A stretch of DNA of 10,962 nucleotides from Pseudomonadota bacterium. GTDB taxonomy: Bacteria > Pseudomonadota > Alphaproteobacteria > Acetobacterales > Acetobacteraceae. Positions 1 to 6,726 of the stretch are shown piece by piece (the first letter of the stretch is position 1; the number at the start of each line of letters is the position of its first letter). The translations under genes and the position numbers were made by a program. Below the pieces are notes generated by a model. It was not told where the DNA came from. It was given only the letters and a program-made list of their open reading frames with translations, and did not search any database. The stretch is taken from contig JAKBCJ010000123.1 in assembly GCA_021807975.1 (NCBI GenBank), forward strand, positions 1-10,962, written 5' to 3'.

Positions 1-196
1 TGTCTTCCATCGAATGGCGGGCCTGATTTGTATCGGCGGCCTTGCGGTTCTTCTTCAGCGGGATCGCCACGATTGTTCCCGCCGCTCTTAGTGGTTCGAT
101 CACCCGCTTGTCCGCGAGCAAGGCGTCCGGCTCCATCCCCGCCGCAGTTGCGTTTGCTCCGGCGAGCTCGTGGACCTGTCCGGCCGTTCTGTCGTC
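1..196 (-). pseudogene. Decayed IS5-family transposase fragment (internal part of the DDE domain)
   Basis: Read on the minus strand from 196 down to the window edge, one frame stays open. It spells a recognisable stretch of the IS5-family DDE transposase core: GQVHELAGA, then DALLADK, RVIEPLRAAG and IPLKKNRK. In intact relatives the ADK motif carries the second catalytic aspartate and is followed by about five residues (GFDAD-like) before RVIEPL. Here ADK runs straight into RVIEPL, so an in-frame deletion is likely. The N-terminal half is absent, because the sequence beyond 196 is a palindrome rather than transposase. The C-terminal part with the catalytic glutamate would lie outside the window to the left. 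There is no start codon or ribosome site. Assignment to the family is from remembered motif order, not a search; the fragment is almost certainly inactive. Confidence 0.6.
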
Positions 197-200
197 ATTT

Positions 201-273
201 TGCTTTGAAGAGCGCGAAGGGCCGCAAAGCCGGGATGCGGCATCCTTCGCGGCCCTTCGCGCCCTTCCAAGCA
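201..273. repeat. Large imperfect palindrome, extragenic
   Basis: Positions 212-225 (GCGCGAAGGGCCGC) and 249-262 are perfect 14-base inverted copies. Pairing continues outward with few mismatches (207-210 with 264-267, and 201-205 with 269-273). A further small stem lies inside the loop (234-238 with 240-244). The whole unit could fold as a hairpin about 73 bases long on either strand. It interrupts the place where the upstream half of the transposase fragment should be, so it may be a mobile palindromic repeat or may mark an old insertion. It has no T-run after it and serves no neighbouring gene end, so it does not look like a terminator. Confidence 0.7.
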
Positions 274-335
274 GATCATCCCGGCCGACAGCGGCTTGGG
301 CGTCCAACGAGGGGCACCGAACGCCGGCGCCCCGG

Positions 336-464
336 GGCCTGTCGTCAATTTGTCTGAAACTGTCTTGGATCGGACCCGGGCAAGCTCGAAAGATCGCCTA
401 ACGCAATGATCCGGTCTTTCGGGACAACGCCATTTTTTTTCATCCAAAAATTGACGGCAGGCCC
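336..464. repeat. Short element with inverted ends (MITE-like or remnant IS ends)
   Basis: The left end GGCCTGTCGTCAATTT (336-351) and the right end at 448-463 are inverted copies that differ at one base of 16; the outer pair 335/464 also matches. They enclose about 96 bases with no convincing coding content. A third copy of the end motif, CTGTCGTCATTTTG, lies at 189-202 in the same orientation as the left end and matches 339-352 at 13 of 14 bases. The arrangement fits a non-autonomous mini-element, or the leftover ends of an insertion sequence around the decayed transposase. I see no clear target-site duplication, so this is tentative. The interior includes an eight-T run at 433-440. Confidence 0.45.
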
Positions 465-547
465 TAGGATTGTTGTCGGCGGTTTATATCTCGCGGCAAT
501 GTCCCATGTATAGGTTCCGGTTTCTCGTTACCAACAGGCCACGTTCG

Positions 548-1423
548 ATGCCTTACCCACACGGTACCGTTCGCCCAGCCTCTCTGAGGAGCCGTGTCGC
601 CCGGCCAGTGAAGCAGGCGATCGCGGCGCAGGTGGTCGCACTGTTCAACGATCGCTCCAGGGGCGAAAAACCGGTTCAACGGCGCAGCGACAGCCTGTTC
701 GGTCCCGGCGCCGTGGCGTGGCGGGTGCATGGGGACGTGACCTCCATGATGGTGGGTGGAATCGCCGGCCTGTTGTTGCAGATGCTGCATCCGTCGGTCC
801 TGGCGGGCGTTTGGGATCATTCCAACTTCCGTTCGGACATGCAGGGACGGCTAAGGCGGACCGCCCGGTTTATCGCGCTGACCACCTACGGTGACCCGGT
901 CGAGGCAAACGCCGCGATCGTGCGGGTGCGGGACATTCATGCCAAAGTCACTGGAACCCTGCCGGATGGGCGGGACTATGCCGCCAACGACCCGGCGCTG
1001 CTGGCCTGGGTCCATGTCACCGAGGCCACGAGCTTTCTCGACGCATGGATGCGCTACGCCGAACCGGACATGTCACGAACCGACCAGGACCGCTATTTCG
1101 CCGAGATGGAACGCGTCGCATCCGCGCTCGGTGCCGACCCGATCCCGCGCACGCGATCCGAGGCGCGGGACCTGATCCGTGCGATGCGCCCGGGCTTGAT
1201 CTCCGACGCCCGCACCCGGGAGGTCGCGCGTCTGGTCCTGACGCAGCCGGCACCGAACAGGATAGCGGAACCGTTTCAGGCGCTGACCTTGCAGGCGGCG
1301 GCGGACCTTTTGCCCGCCTGGGCCAGACGGATGCACGGACTTCCAGAACCGATGTTCCGTGTCCCGCTGGTGCGGGCTGGAACGCTGGGCATCGCCCGCA
1401 CCCTGCGCTGGGCGTTCCGGTAG
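548..1423 (+). CDS. Oxygenase MpaB family protein (DUF2236)
   Basis: The 291-residue product looks like a complete DUF2236/MpaB-family protein. This mostly helical family includes the fungal mycophenolate enzyme MpaB' and is related to the haem-dependent rubber oxygenase Lcp. Visible family blocks are LFGPGAVAWRVHGD (about 50-63), a helix ending LLQMLHP (about 76-82), VWDHSNFR, then the long central helix block WVHVTEATSFLDAW (about 154-167). The histidines in these blocks are candidates for metal or haem binding, by family analogy only. There is no signal peptide or membrane segment. The start is uncertain. ATG at 548 gives the usual family length and a basic N-terminus; in-frame ATG 506 and TTG 470 would add 14 or 26 residues, and none has a strong ribosome site. 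The gene stands alone, its stop six bases from the stop of the convergent oxidoreductase. The substrate cannot be told from sequence. Confidence 0.85.
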   Translation: MPYPHGTVRPASLRSRVARPVKQAIAAQVVALFNDRSRGEKPVQRRSDSLFGPGAVAWRVHGDVTSMMVGGIAGLLLQMLHPSVLAGVWDHSNFRSDMQGRLRRTARFIALTTYGDPVEANAAIVRVRDIHAKVTGTLPDGRDYAANDPALLAWVHVTEATSFLDAWMRYAEPDMSRTDQDRYFAEMERVASALGADPIPRTRSEARDLIRAMRPGLISDARTREVARLVLTQPAPNRIAEPFQALTLQAAADLLPAWARRMHGLPEPMFRVPLVRAGTLGIARTLRWAFR

Positions 1424-1429
1424 ATCGGC

Positions 1430-2536
1430 TTATTCGGTGCGGGAAACCTCCAGCACATGATCGGCGATCGCCAGAGACGCGGTCAGGCCGGGGCTTTCGA
1501 TCCCGAACAGGTTGATCAAACCCGGCACGCCATGGGTCTGCGGCCCCTGGACGACGAAATCCTGACCCGGCGCGCCCTTGGGCACGATTTTCGGCCTGAT
1601 GCCCGAATAGCCCGGCTGCAAGCCGCCATCCTTCAAGCCCGGCCAATACTTCCGCACCGCCGCGTAGAAACTATCGGAGCGGGATGGGTCCACCGTGTAG
1701 TCGATGCTGTCGATCCACTCGACATCGGGACCGAACCGGCACTGGCCGCCGAGATCGACGGTCAGATGCACGCCAAGGCCGCCGGGGACGGGCACCGGGT
1801 AGATCAAGCGGGAGAATGGTGATTTGCCGGTGAGTGTGAAGTAGTTCCCCTTGGCGTAATAGGCGGTCGGCACCCGGTTCGCGGGCATGCCGGCGATCCG
1901 TCCGGCCAGACCCGGTGCGTGCAGTCCGGCGGCGTTCACCAGCAGGCGGCAGCGCAAGGTCATCGGGTCGGCGCCGCCGACGTCGATTTCGATATGGCGT
2001 CCGGTGACACGTCCGCCGAGCATGGGGCTGAGGAATACCAGGACGGCGCCGGCGTTTTCCGCGTCGCCTTGCAGCGCCACCATATAGCTGTGGCTGTCGA
2101 TAATGCCGGTCGCGGGCGACAGCAGGGCGCTGGTGCAGACCAGATTGGGTTCCAGTGCGATCGCCTCCGCGGCGGTCAGCACGCGCATGCCCTCGACGCC
2201 ATTGGTTTCCGCGCGTTGCTTGATTCCGGCCAGCATCGCGTCTTCCTGCGCGCTGGTGGCAACGATCAGCTTGCCGCAGTTGATGTGCGGCACGCCTTTT
2301 TCGGCGCAATAGGCGTAGAGCTGACGGCGGCCGGCGACGCAGAACCGGGCCATCAGGGAGTTGGCCGGGTAGTAGATGCCGGCGTGGATCACCTCGCTGT
2401 TGCGCGACGATGTTTCGGTGCCGATGCCCTCGGCGGCTTCCAGGACGATGACCTCACGCCCCGCCATCGCCAGCGCGCGCGCGGCGGCCAATCCCACGAC
2501 CCCGGCGCCCACGACGACGCAATCGACTTCCTCCAC
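1430..2536 (-). CDS. FAD-dependent oxidoreductase, L-2-hydroxyglutarate oxidase-like (DAO family)
   Basis: This 368-residue protein has the D-amino-acid-oxidase/glycerol-3-phosphate-dehydrogenase fold. An N-terminal Rossmann motif GAGVVGLAAARAL (10-22) is followed by the acidic ribose-binding end of strand two (VLEAAEG, 31-37). The block SSRNSEVIHAGIYYP (43-57) is typical of the L-2-hydroxyglutarate oxidase/dehydrogenase branch. The C-terminal flavin-contacting region holds GYSGIRPKI and LFGIESPGLTASLAIA, also typical. Members oxidise a 2-hydroxy acid (classically L-2-hydroxyglutarate to 2-oxoglutarate) and pass electrons to oxygen or the respiratory chain. The exact substrate here is inferred, since relatives such as other hydroxy-acid or amino-acid oxidases share the fold. 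No leader peptide is seen, so it is cytosolic or membrane-peripheral. The start is GTG, fixed by the ribosome site at 2545-2550. The gene is divergent from the epimerase-like gene. Confidence 0.85.
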   Translation of the reverse strand: MEEVDCVVVGAGVVGLAAARALAMAGREVIVLEAAEGIGTETSSRNSEVIHAGIYYPANSLMARFCVAGRRQLYAYCAEKGVPHINCGKLIVATSAQEDAMLAGIKQRAETNGVEGMRVLTAAEAIALEPNLVCTSALLSPATGIIDSHSYMVALQGDAENAGAVLVFLSPMLGGRVTGRHIEIDVGGADPMTLRCRLLVNAAGLHAPGLAGRIAGMPANRVPTAYYAKGNYFTLTGKSPFSRLIYPVPVPGGLGVHLTVDLGGQCRFGPDVEWIDSIDYTVDPSRSDSFYAAVRKYWPGLKDGGLQPGYSGIRPKIVPKGAPGQDFVVQGPQTHGVPGLINLFGIESPGLTASLAIADHVLEVSRTE

Positions 2537-2544
2537 GCTGCATT

Positions 2545-2550
2545 CCTCCT
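2545..2550 (-). promoter_or_regulatory. Ribosome binding site AGGAGG that fixes a GTG start
   Basis: On the minus strand a perfect AGGAGG lies eight bases before GTG (2536-2534), the start of the FAD oxidoreductase. An ATG at 2543-2541 lies only one base after AGGAGG and is in another frame, so it should be too close to be used. This decides the start codon of the oxidoreductase. Confidence 0.8.
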
Positions 2551-2600
2551 AACCACCGGGCCGGCGAACGGTTAAGCTGGGCGCGAAGCGGAGTCCAGAT

Positions 2601-3470
2601 ATGCTGACCCTGAGCGCGGGTAGTTCGTGTGTTGTTGTCGCCCCGGAGCATGGGGCCGGGCTGACCGGGTGGCTGCTGGGCGGGACGGCGTTGCTGCGGC
2701 GGGCGTTGCCGCAAACGGCGGTTGGCGGGAATCCGAATGCGATGGGGTGCTTTCCGCTGCTGCCCTATGGCAACCGCATCGGCCACGCCCGGTTTCGCTG
2801 GCAGGGCGCCGGGTATGCGTTACGGCGCAACTTCGGCGACAGCCCGCATGCGATCCACGGCGTCGGCTGGCAGCGTGCGTGGACAGTGGAAGCGGCCGGT
2901 CCGGATGCCGTATCGCTAAGTCTGGCGCACCGCCCCGATCCGTCCTGGCCATTCGCCTTCGATGCCGCCATCGACTACCGCCTGTCGAAGGACGTGCTGA
3001 CCGTGGCCATCGCGCTGACCAACCGGCACTGCACCGACGCCCCGGCGGGCATCGGGCTGCATCCGTTCTTTCCCGCGGCAAACAACCCGTCGTTGCGCTT
3101 CAATGCCTCCGGCATGTGGCGCAACGCGCCCGACGCGCTGCCGGTGGGCCACGGGGCGCCGCCGGATGGGTGGTCGCAGGGGTCTTGGTGCCGGATTGGC
3201 GGGGCGCGCCTGGACAACTGCTTCACGGGATGGGACGGAACGGCCGATATAGCCGCCGGTCCGGCCAGTTTGCGCATCGAGGCGAGTGCCGCGTTCCGCA
3301 ATCTGCAGGTGTTCACACCGGATTGGGCGGATTTCTTTTGCGTGGAGCCGGTGAGTCACAGTCCGGATGCGATCAACCGGCCCGGCCTGCCCGCGGATCA
3401 GGCGATGGATGTCCTGGCGCCAGGCCAGACCCTTCGCGGCACGGTTCGCTTCATTCCCACCGGGCCGTGA
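2601..3470 (+). CDS. Aldose 1-epimerase family protein (galactose mutarotase-like)
   Basis: This 289-residue protein has a complete set of aldose-1-epimerase signatures in order. PYGNRI (55-60) is the sugar-binding arginine motif. HAIHG (83-87) and GLHPFF (152-157) supply the two conserved histidines, the second normally the general acid. DNCFTGW (205-211) follows, then CVEPVSH (247-253), whose glutamate is the usual general base. The family interconverts the alpha and beta anomers of free sugars, and some members act on hexose-6-phosphates. The protein is cytosolic with no leader. ATG 2601 has GGAG at 2590-2593, seven bases upstream. It is transcribed away from the FAD oxidoreductase across only 64 bases, so the promoters must be close or overlap. 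No sugar transporter or kinase is nearby, so the substrate is open. Confidence 0.88.
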   Translation: MLTLSAGSSCVVVAPEHGAGLTGWLLGGTALLRRALPQTAVGGNPNAMGCFPLLPYGNRIGHARFRWQGAGYALRRNFGDSPHAIHGVGWQRAWTVEAAGPDAVSLSLAHRPDPSWPFAFDAAIDYRLSKDVLTVAIALTNRHCTDAPAGIGLHPFFPAANNPSLRFNASGMWRNAPDALPVGHGAPPDGWSQGSWCRIGGARLDNCFTGWDGTADIAAGPASLRIEASAAFRNLQVFTPDWADFFCVEPVSHSPDAINRPGLPADQAMDVLAPGQTLRGTVRFIPTGP

Positions 3471-3483
3471 CGTCCGCCGGGAT

Positions 3484-4698
3484 TCAGGCCAGCAGCGACA
3501 TCGCTGCGTCGGGTCCCGCCAGTATTTCCACCAGGCGTACCTGGTCCACCTTGGCCAGCCGCCCGAGCATGGTAGAAGCGCCGATGGCCAGGGCGGCTTT
3601 TTTCAGGAGCATGTCGTAGGTGCCGCCGCTGCCAATCCTTCGCGCTTCGGTTTCCAGCACCCGCAGGCCGCGCGCGGCAGCCTCCAGCACCGTGACCGCC
3701 GGGGGCGTTGAACCGTACAGCGGCAGCAGCAGTTCCTGCTCCAATCCGGCGGTGAACCGGGTCTTGCAGTCGGCATCCAGTTTCTTGCGGATCTCGCGCA
3801 ACCGGACCTGGCGTTGCGGGCTTGCGGTCGTGTCGTCCAACTGGCGCAGCAGCGCCGCGATCCGGCCGGCCGCGGTCCCGGCGTCGCCAAGGCTGCCGGC
3901 CGCGATGCTGGCGCGGGTGCCTTCCTGCTCGTCCAGGTCGGTTAGCAGGCGATCGGCGGCGCGGTCCATCGCGGCGCGGACGGCGACCCCGGTCGTGCCG
4001 GTGTTGGCCACGGGAAGGACAGCGGCCGACTGCGGAACGCGGGCAAGCAGAATCGCGATCATCATCGGCAGCGCCGGCAGGTGAGCCTCGGCGACCGCGG
4101 CCAGGATCGCGGCGATTCGCTGGCCATCCGGCGGCAGCAGCCCGTTCGCGGTGGCACCCGCCAGTGCCTCGACCGCGGCACTCTGGTCGAGCAGTGCCGC
4201 GATGGACGCCGCCAGCGGCGCGTAGGCCATCCGGTTGAATCCCGTAGCCTCCCAGGTTTCCGGAACCGGGCCGGCCAGGACGGCCCGGGCGGCGGCCGGC
4301 CAAAGGACAGCGCCGCAGCGCGCGATCAGATCAGTGTCCGCGGTGGTTCTGTTCGCGATCCGCACATCGATCGCGGCCGCGTCGGTGCCCATCGCCCGGC
4401 GAACGTGCTCAGCGATCGGCGTCAGCGCGGTTCGCGGGATGGAATCCCGATCCGGCCCCCATTGGGGCGCGGGCACGATCAGCCGGTCGAGCGGGTGGAA
4501 CAGCAATCGGCAAAACCGTAACGGGCGGGGCGGGCGAAGCGTCGCGAGGCGGCCCCGCAGTGGCGCGATCAGGGCATCGGCGGGGCCGCGGGCGGCCATT
4601 GCGTCCACAATCGCGACGATGCGCACGATATGCGGGTCCGGCGCGTTGGCGATTTCCCGCTTCAACGCCTGTGTTGCGGGATGGTTTTTTCTGGTCAA
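3484..4698 (-). CDS. Conserved-looking protein of unknown function, second gene of a two-gene operon
   Basis: I do not recognise this 404-residue protein. It is predicted mostly alpha-helical and rich in Ala, Leu and Arg. The most distinctive stretch is residues 61-89 (RFCRLLFHPLDRLIVPAPQW, then GPDRDSIPR), which looks like a conserved core. A strongly charged helix follows near 298-326 (REIRKKLDADCKTRF and on). A hydrophobic patch at about 185-211 is amphipathic rather than a clear membrane span, and there is no signal peptide. The start is TTG at 4698, four bases after the stop of the upstream gene. An in-frame stop at 4711-4713 leaves no earlier start, so translation is probably coupled. 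The tight spacing implies one operon and a shared job with the upstream protein. The long open frame and protein-like composition argue for a real gene, although the antisense strand also has long open frames. Confidence 0.7.
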   Translation of the reverse strand: MTRKNHPATQALKREIANAPDPHIVRIVAIVDAMAARGPADALIAPLRGRLATLRPPRPLRFCRLLFHPLDRLIVPAPQWGPDRDSIPRTALTPIAEHVRRAMGTDAAAIDVRIANRTTADTDLIARCGAVLWPAAARAVLAGPVPETWEATGFNRMAYAPLAASIAALLDQSAAVEALAGATANGLLPPDGQRIAAILAAVAEAHLPALPMMIAILLARVPQSAAVLPVANTGTTGVAVRAAMDRAADRLLTDLDEQEGTRASIAAGSLGDAGTAAGRIAALLRQLDDTTASPQRQVRLREIRKKLDADCKTRFTAGLEQELLLPLYGSTPPAVTVLEAAARGLRVLETEARRIGSGGTYDMLLKKAALAIGASTMLGRLAKVDQVRLVEILAGPDAAMSLLA

Positions 4699-4702
4699 CG
4701 GC

Positions 4703-5818
4703 TTACTCGCTCATGGCGCGCAGCGCCTCGTTGCGTTGGATCAGGGTGAATGCGGCCGCCCCGCGCCGCCAGTCATCGTTCTGGCTGATGACCCGGGGGA
4801 CGGGGTCCATCATCGCTTCCGAAATCGGGCGGTTGGTCCACTCGGTAACCTCCCGGGGCATGACCGGCAGCATCTGTGCCATTTCCAGCAAAGCGGCGCG
4901 CCTGTTCGCGTCATCGCCTGCCCGTTGCCACAGCAGGCAAATCCCCTCCCACCCGTCCAGCACCCAGTCGCAGCGGGTGGCCAAGGCGACTGTTTCCAAG
5001 GGATTCGCCACCCAGCGCTTGAGCAGGCCGGACGGATCGGCCACGGCCGTCCGGGCGGCTGTCAGCAATGTCAGTCCAAGCGCGTGGGTCTCGGCCAAGG
5101 CTTTGGCGACGGTGCCCCCCAGCCCGCCGATATCGTTGTCCGGGCCGGCGCCCAGCCAGAACGTTATGTCAGCCCTGGTGTCGTCCAGTTTCGCCAGCAG
5201 GCGCGGAATGCGGGCATCGCGTTCGTCCGGCACGATGCCGACCGGAGCAAAGGAATCGCCCAACGCATCCAGGCCGGTGGCCAGGTGCATGGCGGTGCAG
5301 CCGAAGCCGGGCGCGATGCGATTTAGCGTGGCGCTCGCCCGGCGGTCGAATTCCGCGGTGCGTTCGATGGAGACGGGGCCGTTGCGGCTGGCCGGGTCGA
5401 TTTGGTTGAGCAAGGCTGTCAGAAGCTGGAAATGTGCCCGCAGGCCCCGGGAGTGGTCGGCCGCTTGTGTCAGCGCGGCGGCGGCGGCGGCTTCGGTGCC
5501 GGCAAAGCCTTGCAGGGCAATGCCCAGTGCCGCTTGCCGCAGGGATACGGGGTCTATCCGGTCAAGTTCCGTCAGCCGGCGGAACAGCATCGTGTCGTGA
5601 ACCCCGGGATTGCACAGGGCGCGAACGCCTGTCCATTGCACGATGTACACGCCGCGGCCGCCGGACGGATTGGGAATGACCAGTTCCGGTGCATTTTTCG
5701 ACCCCAAGCGAACCCGGGCGCCGGCCAGCAGCGGCGTCGTGAACGGCACGGCGACCCCACGGCTTTGAAACGTCGCCGGATGGTGAAACTCGGTGAGCGG
5801 AAGGGCGGTGGTCTGCAC
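4703..5818 (-). CDS. Conserved-looking protein of unknown function, first gene of a two-gene operon
   Basis: I do not recognise this 371-residue protein. The first ~65 residues look strand-rich: FQSRGVAVPFTTPLLAGARV, then ELVIPNPSGGRGVYIVQW, ending near residue 62. From about 75 onward it is helical and alanine-rich. Notable later stretches are WLGAGPDNDIGGLGG (221-235), CDWVLDGWEGICLLWQRA (283-300) and MPREVTEWTNRPIS (320-333), which contain aromatic and acidic residues of the kind that tend to be conserved. There is no leader or membrane segment. The start is GTG at 5818 with no good ribosome site. A perfect small palindrome TAACC-AAA-GGTTA (5843-5855) lies 25 bases upstream. It is co-directional with the crotonase gene, 78 bases away, and may have its own promoter. 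Its partner follows after four bases. No function is claimed. Confidence 0.72.
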   Translation of the reverse strand: MQTTALPLTEFHHPATFQSRGVAVPFTTPLLAGARVRLGSKNAPELVIPNPSGGRGVYIVQWTGVRALCNPGVHDTMLFRRLTELDRIDPVSLRQAALGIALQGFAGTEAAAAAALTQAADHSRGLRAHFQLLTALLNQIDPASRNGPVSIERTAEFDRRASATLNRIAPGFGCTAMHLATGLDALGDSFAPVGIVPDERDARIPRLLAKLDDTRADITFWLGAGPDNDIGGLGGTVAKALAETHALGLTLLTAARTAVADPSGLLKRWVANPLETVALATRCDWVLDGWEGICLLWQRAGDDANRRAALLEMAQMLPVMPREVTEWTNRPISEAMMDPVPRVISQNDDWRRGAAAFTLIQRNEALRAMSE

Positions 5819-5842
5819 ACTGCGATAATGGACGGGAAAGAT

Positions 5843-5855
5843 TAACCAAAGGTTA
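5843..5855. promoter_or_regulatory. Small palindrome upstream of the unknown operon (possible operator)
   Basis: TAACC-AAA-GGTTA is a perfect 5+5 inverted repeat around three A residues, lying 24-37 bases before the GTG start of the first unknown gene, in the 78-base gap behind the crotonase. It is AT-rich in a GC-rich setting. That position would suit an operator or a core promoter region, but no matching regulator is identified and it could be chance. Confidence 0.25.
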
Positions 5856-5896
5856 CCCGCACCCGGCCAATTCGCCGGCTTTTGGACCTGTTTTGC

Positions 5897-6694
5897 CTAT
5901 TTTCCCCGAAATACCGGCTTCTGCTTGGCCATGAACGACCGGCAGGCGTTCTGGAAGTCTTCGGTCCTGGTAAAATCGCTGGTCGCCGCTTCTTCCTCGC
6001 GCGTGACCGGCAGTGGCCCGCGCAGACGGCGGATCGCGGCTTTGTGGTAGCGCGCGGATAATGGGGCACCCTCGGTGATGCGGCGGGCGAGGGCCATTGC
6101 CTCAGTTTCGACTTGGTTGTCGGCGGCCAGACGCGACAGCAGGCCTTTTTCGTATGCTTCGCGGCCGGTGAAAATGCGGCCCTCGATCAGCATCTCCGAC
6201 GCGACGCCGGAGCCGGCCAGGGTGATGATCGGATCGATCTCGGCATAAGGGTACCAAACGCCCAGATTTCGCGCGGTGATGCCCATCCGCATGCCTTCGC
6301 CGCCGACCCGGAAGTCGCACATCGTGGCGATGCCGGCGCCGCCGCCCAGGCAGAATCCCATGATCATCGCCACCACCGGATGCTGGCACAGGCGGATGGA
6401 CTGCATGCTGGCATCCAGCACGTGGGCGTATTCCGCCTCCCGCTCATCGGTGCCGCGTTCGGCTTCGAACGCGCCGATATCGGCACCGGCACAGAACGCC
6501 TTGTCCCCGGCGCCGCGCAGCACAACGCAGCGCAGATCGTCGTCGGCGGAAAGCTGCTCCATCACGGTTTGCAGGCCGCGCCACATCGACAGGTCGAAGG
6601 CATTGCGGCGTTCGGGGCGGTTGAATGTGACGATGGCGATGGTGCCGTCACGGGACACCGTCAATCTGGAATCGAAGAGTTTGGGGTCGAGCAT
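5897..6694 (-). CDS. Enoyl-CoA hydratase/isomerase (crotonase) family protein lacking the usual catalytic glutamates
   Basis: This is a full-length, single-domain crotonase of 265 residues. It shows the early FNRPERRNAF motif, the first oxyanion-hole motif AFCAGADI (66-73) and the second, GFCLGGGAGIATMCDF. In classical enoyl-CoA hydratase one catalytic glutamate follows the GGG motif and another lies in a PE motif before the helix. Here these positions read glycine (GGGAG, about 121) and alanine (ITARNLG, about 141). The fold and CoA-thioester binding are clear, but hydratase activity is doubtful; isomerase, hydrolase or other chemistry is possible. ATG at 6694 was chosen; AGGAG (6707-6711) lies 12 bases before it, while an in-frame TTG at 6703 is only three bases away. 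It follows the DNA glycosylase gene by 32 bases and is probably co-transcribed. Confidence 0.9.
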   Translation of the reverse strand: MLDPKLFDSRLTVSRDGTIAIVTFNRPERRNAFDLSMWRGLQTVMEQLSADDDLRCVVLRGAGDKAFCAGADIGAFEAERGTDEREAEYAHVLDASMQSIRLCQHPVVAMIMGFCLGGGAGIATMCDFRVGGEGMRMGITARNLGVWYPYAEIDPIITLAGSGVASEMLIEGRIFTGREAYEKGLLSRLAADNQVETEAMALARRITEGAPLSARYHKAAIRRLRGPLPVTREEEAATSDFTRTEDFQNACRSFMAKQKPVFRGK

Positions 6695-6726
6695 TGCGGT
6701 CAAGGTCTCCTACTGGCGGGTATCTG

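Noticed and set aside
409..440. Hairpin plus eight-T run as an intrinsic terminator
   Set aside because: The stem at 409-423 is short with a bulge and is separated from the T-run by about nine bases; no gene ends there.
28..447. Several open frames of about 110-120 codons at the left end
   Set aside because: They run through the palindrome and element ends, mirror each other on both strands, and match no family; only the transposase-like frame at 1-196 is supported.
451..479. TTGACG in the element's right end as an outward -35 promoter box for the oxygenase gene
   Set aside because: No acceptable -10 at 16-18 bases (TGTCGG only); the better TATATC at 485-490 is too far away.
4235..5600. Long plus-strand open frames (346 and 363 codons) opposite the two unknown genes
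   Set aside because: Low-complexity, Arg/Ser/Gly-rich translation with no start signal. The minus-strand frames have more protein-like composition and tight operon spacing. I cannot fully exclude the alternative, so confidence in the unknown pair is kept near 0.7.
5863..5878. CCGGC/GCCGG hairpin behind the crotonase gene as a terminator
   Set aside because: The stem is only five base pairs. The CTTTT that follows it is on the plus strand, where no gene ends, and there is no T-run in the minus-strand direction.
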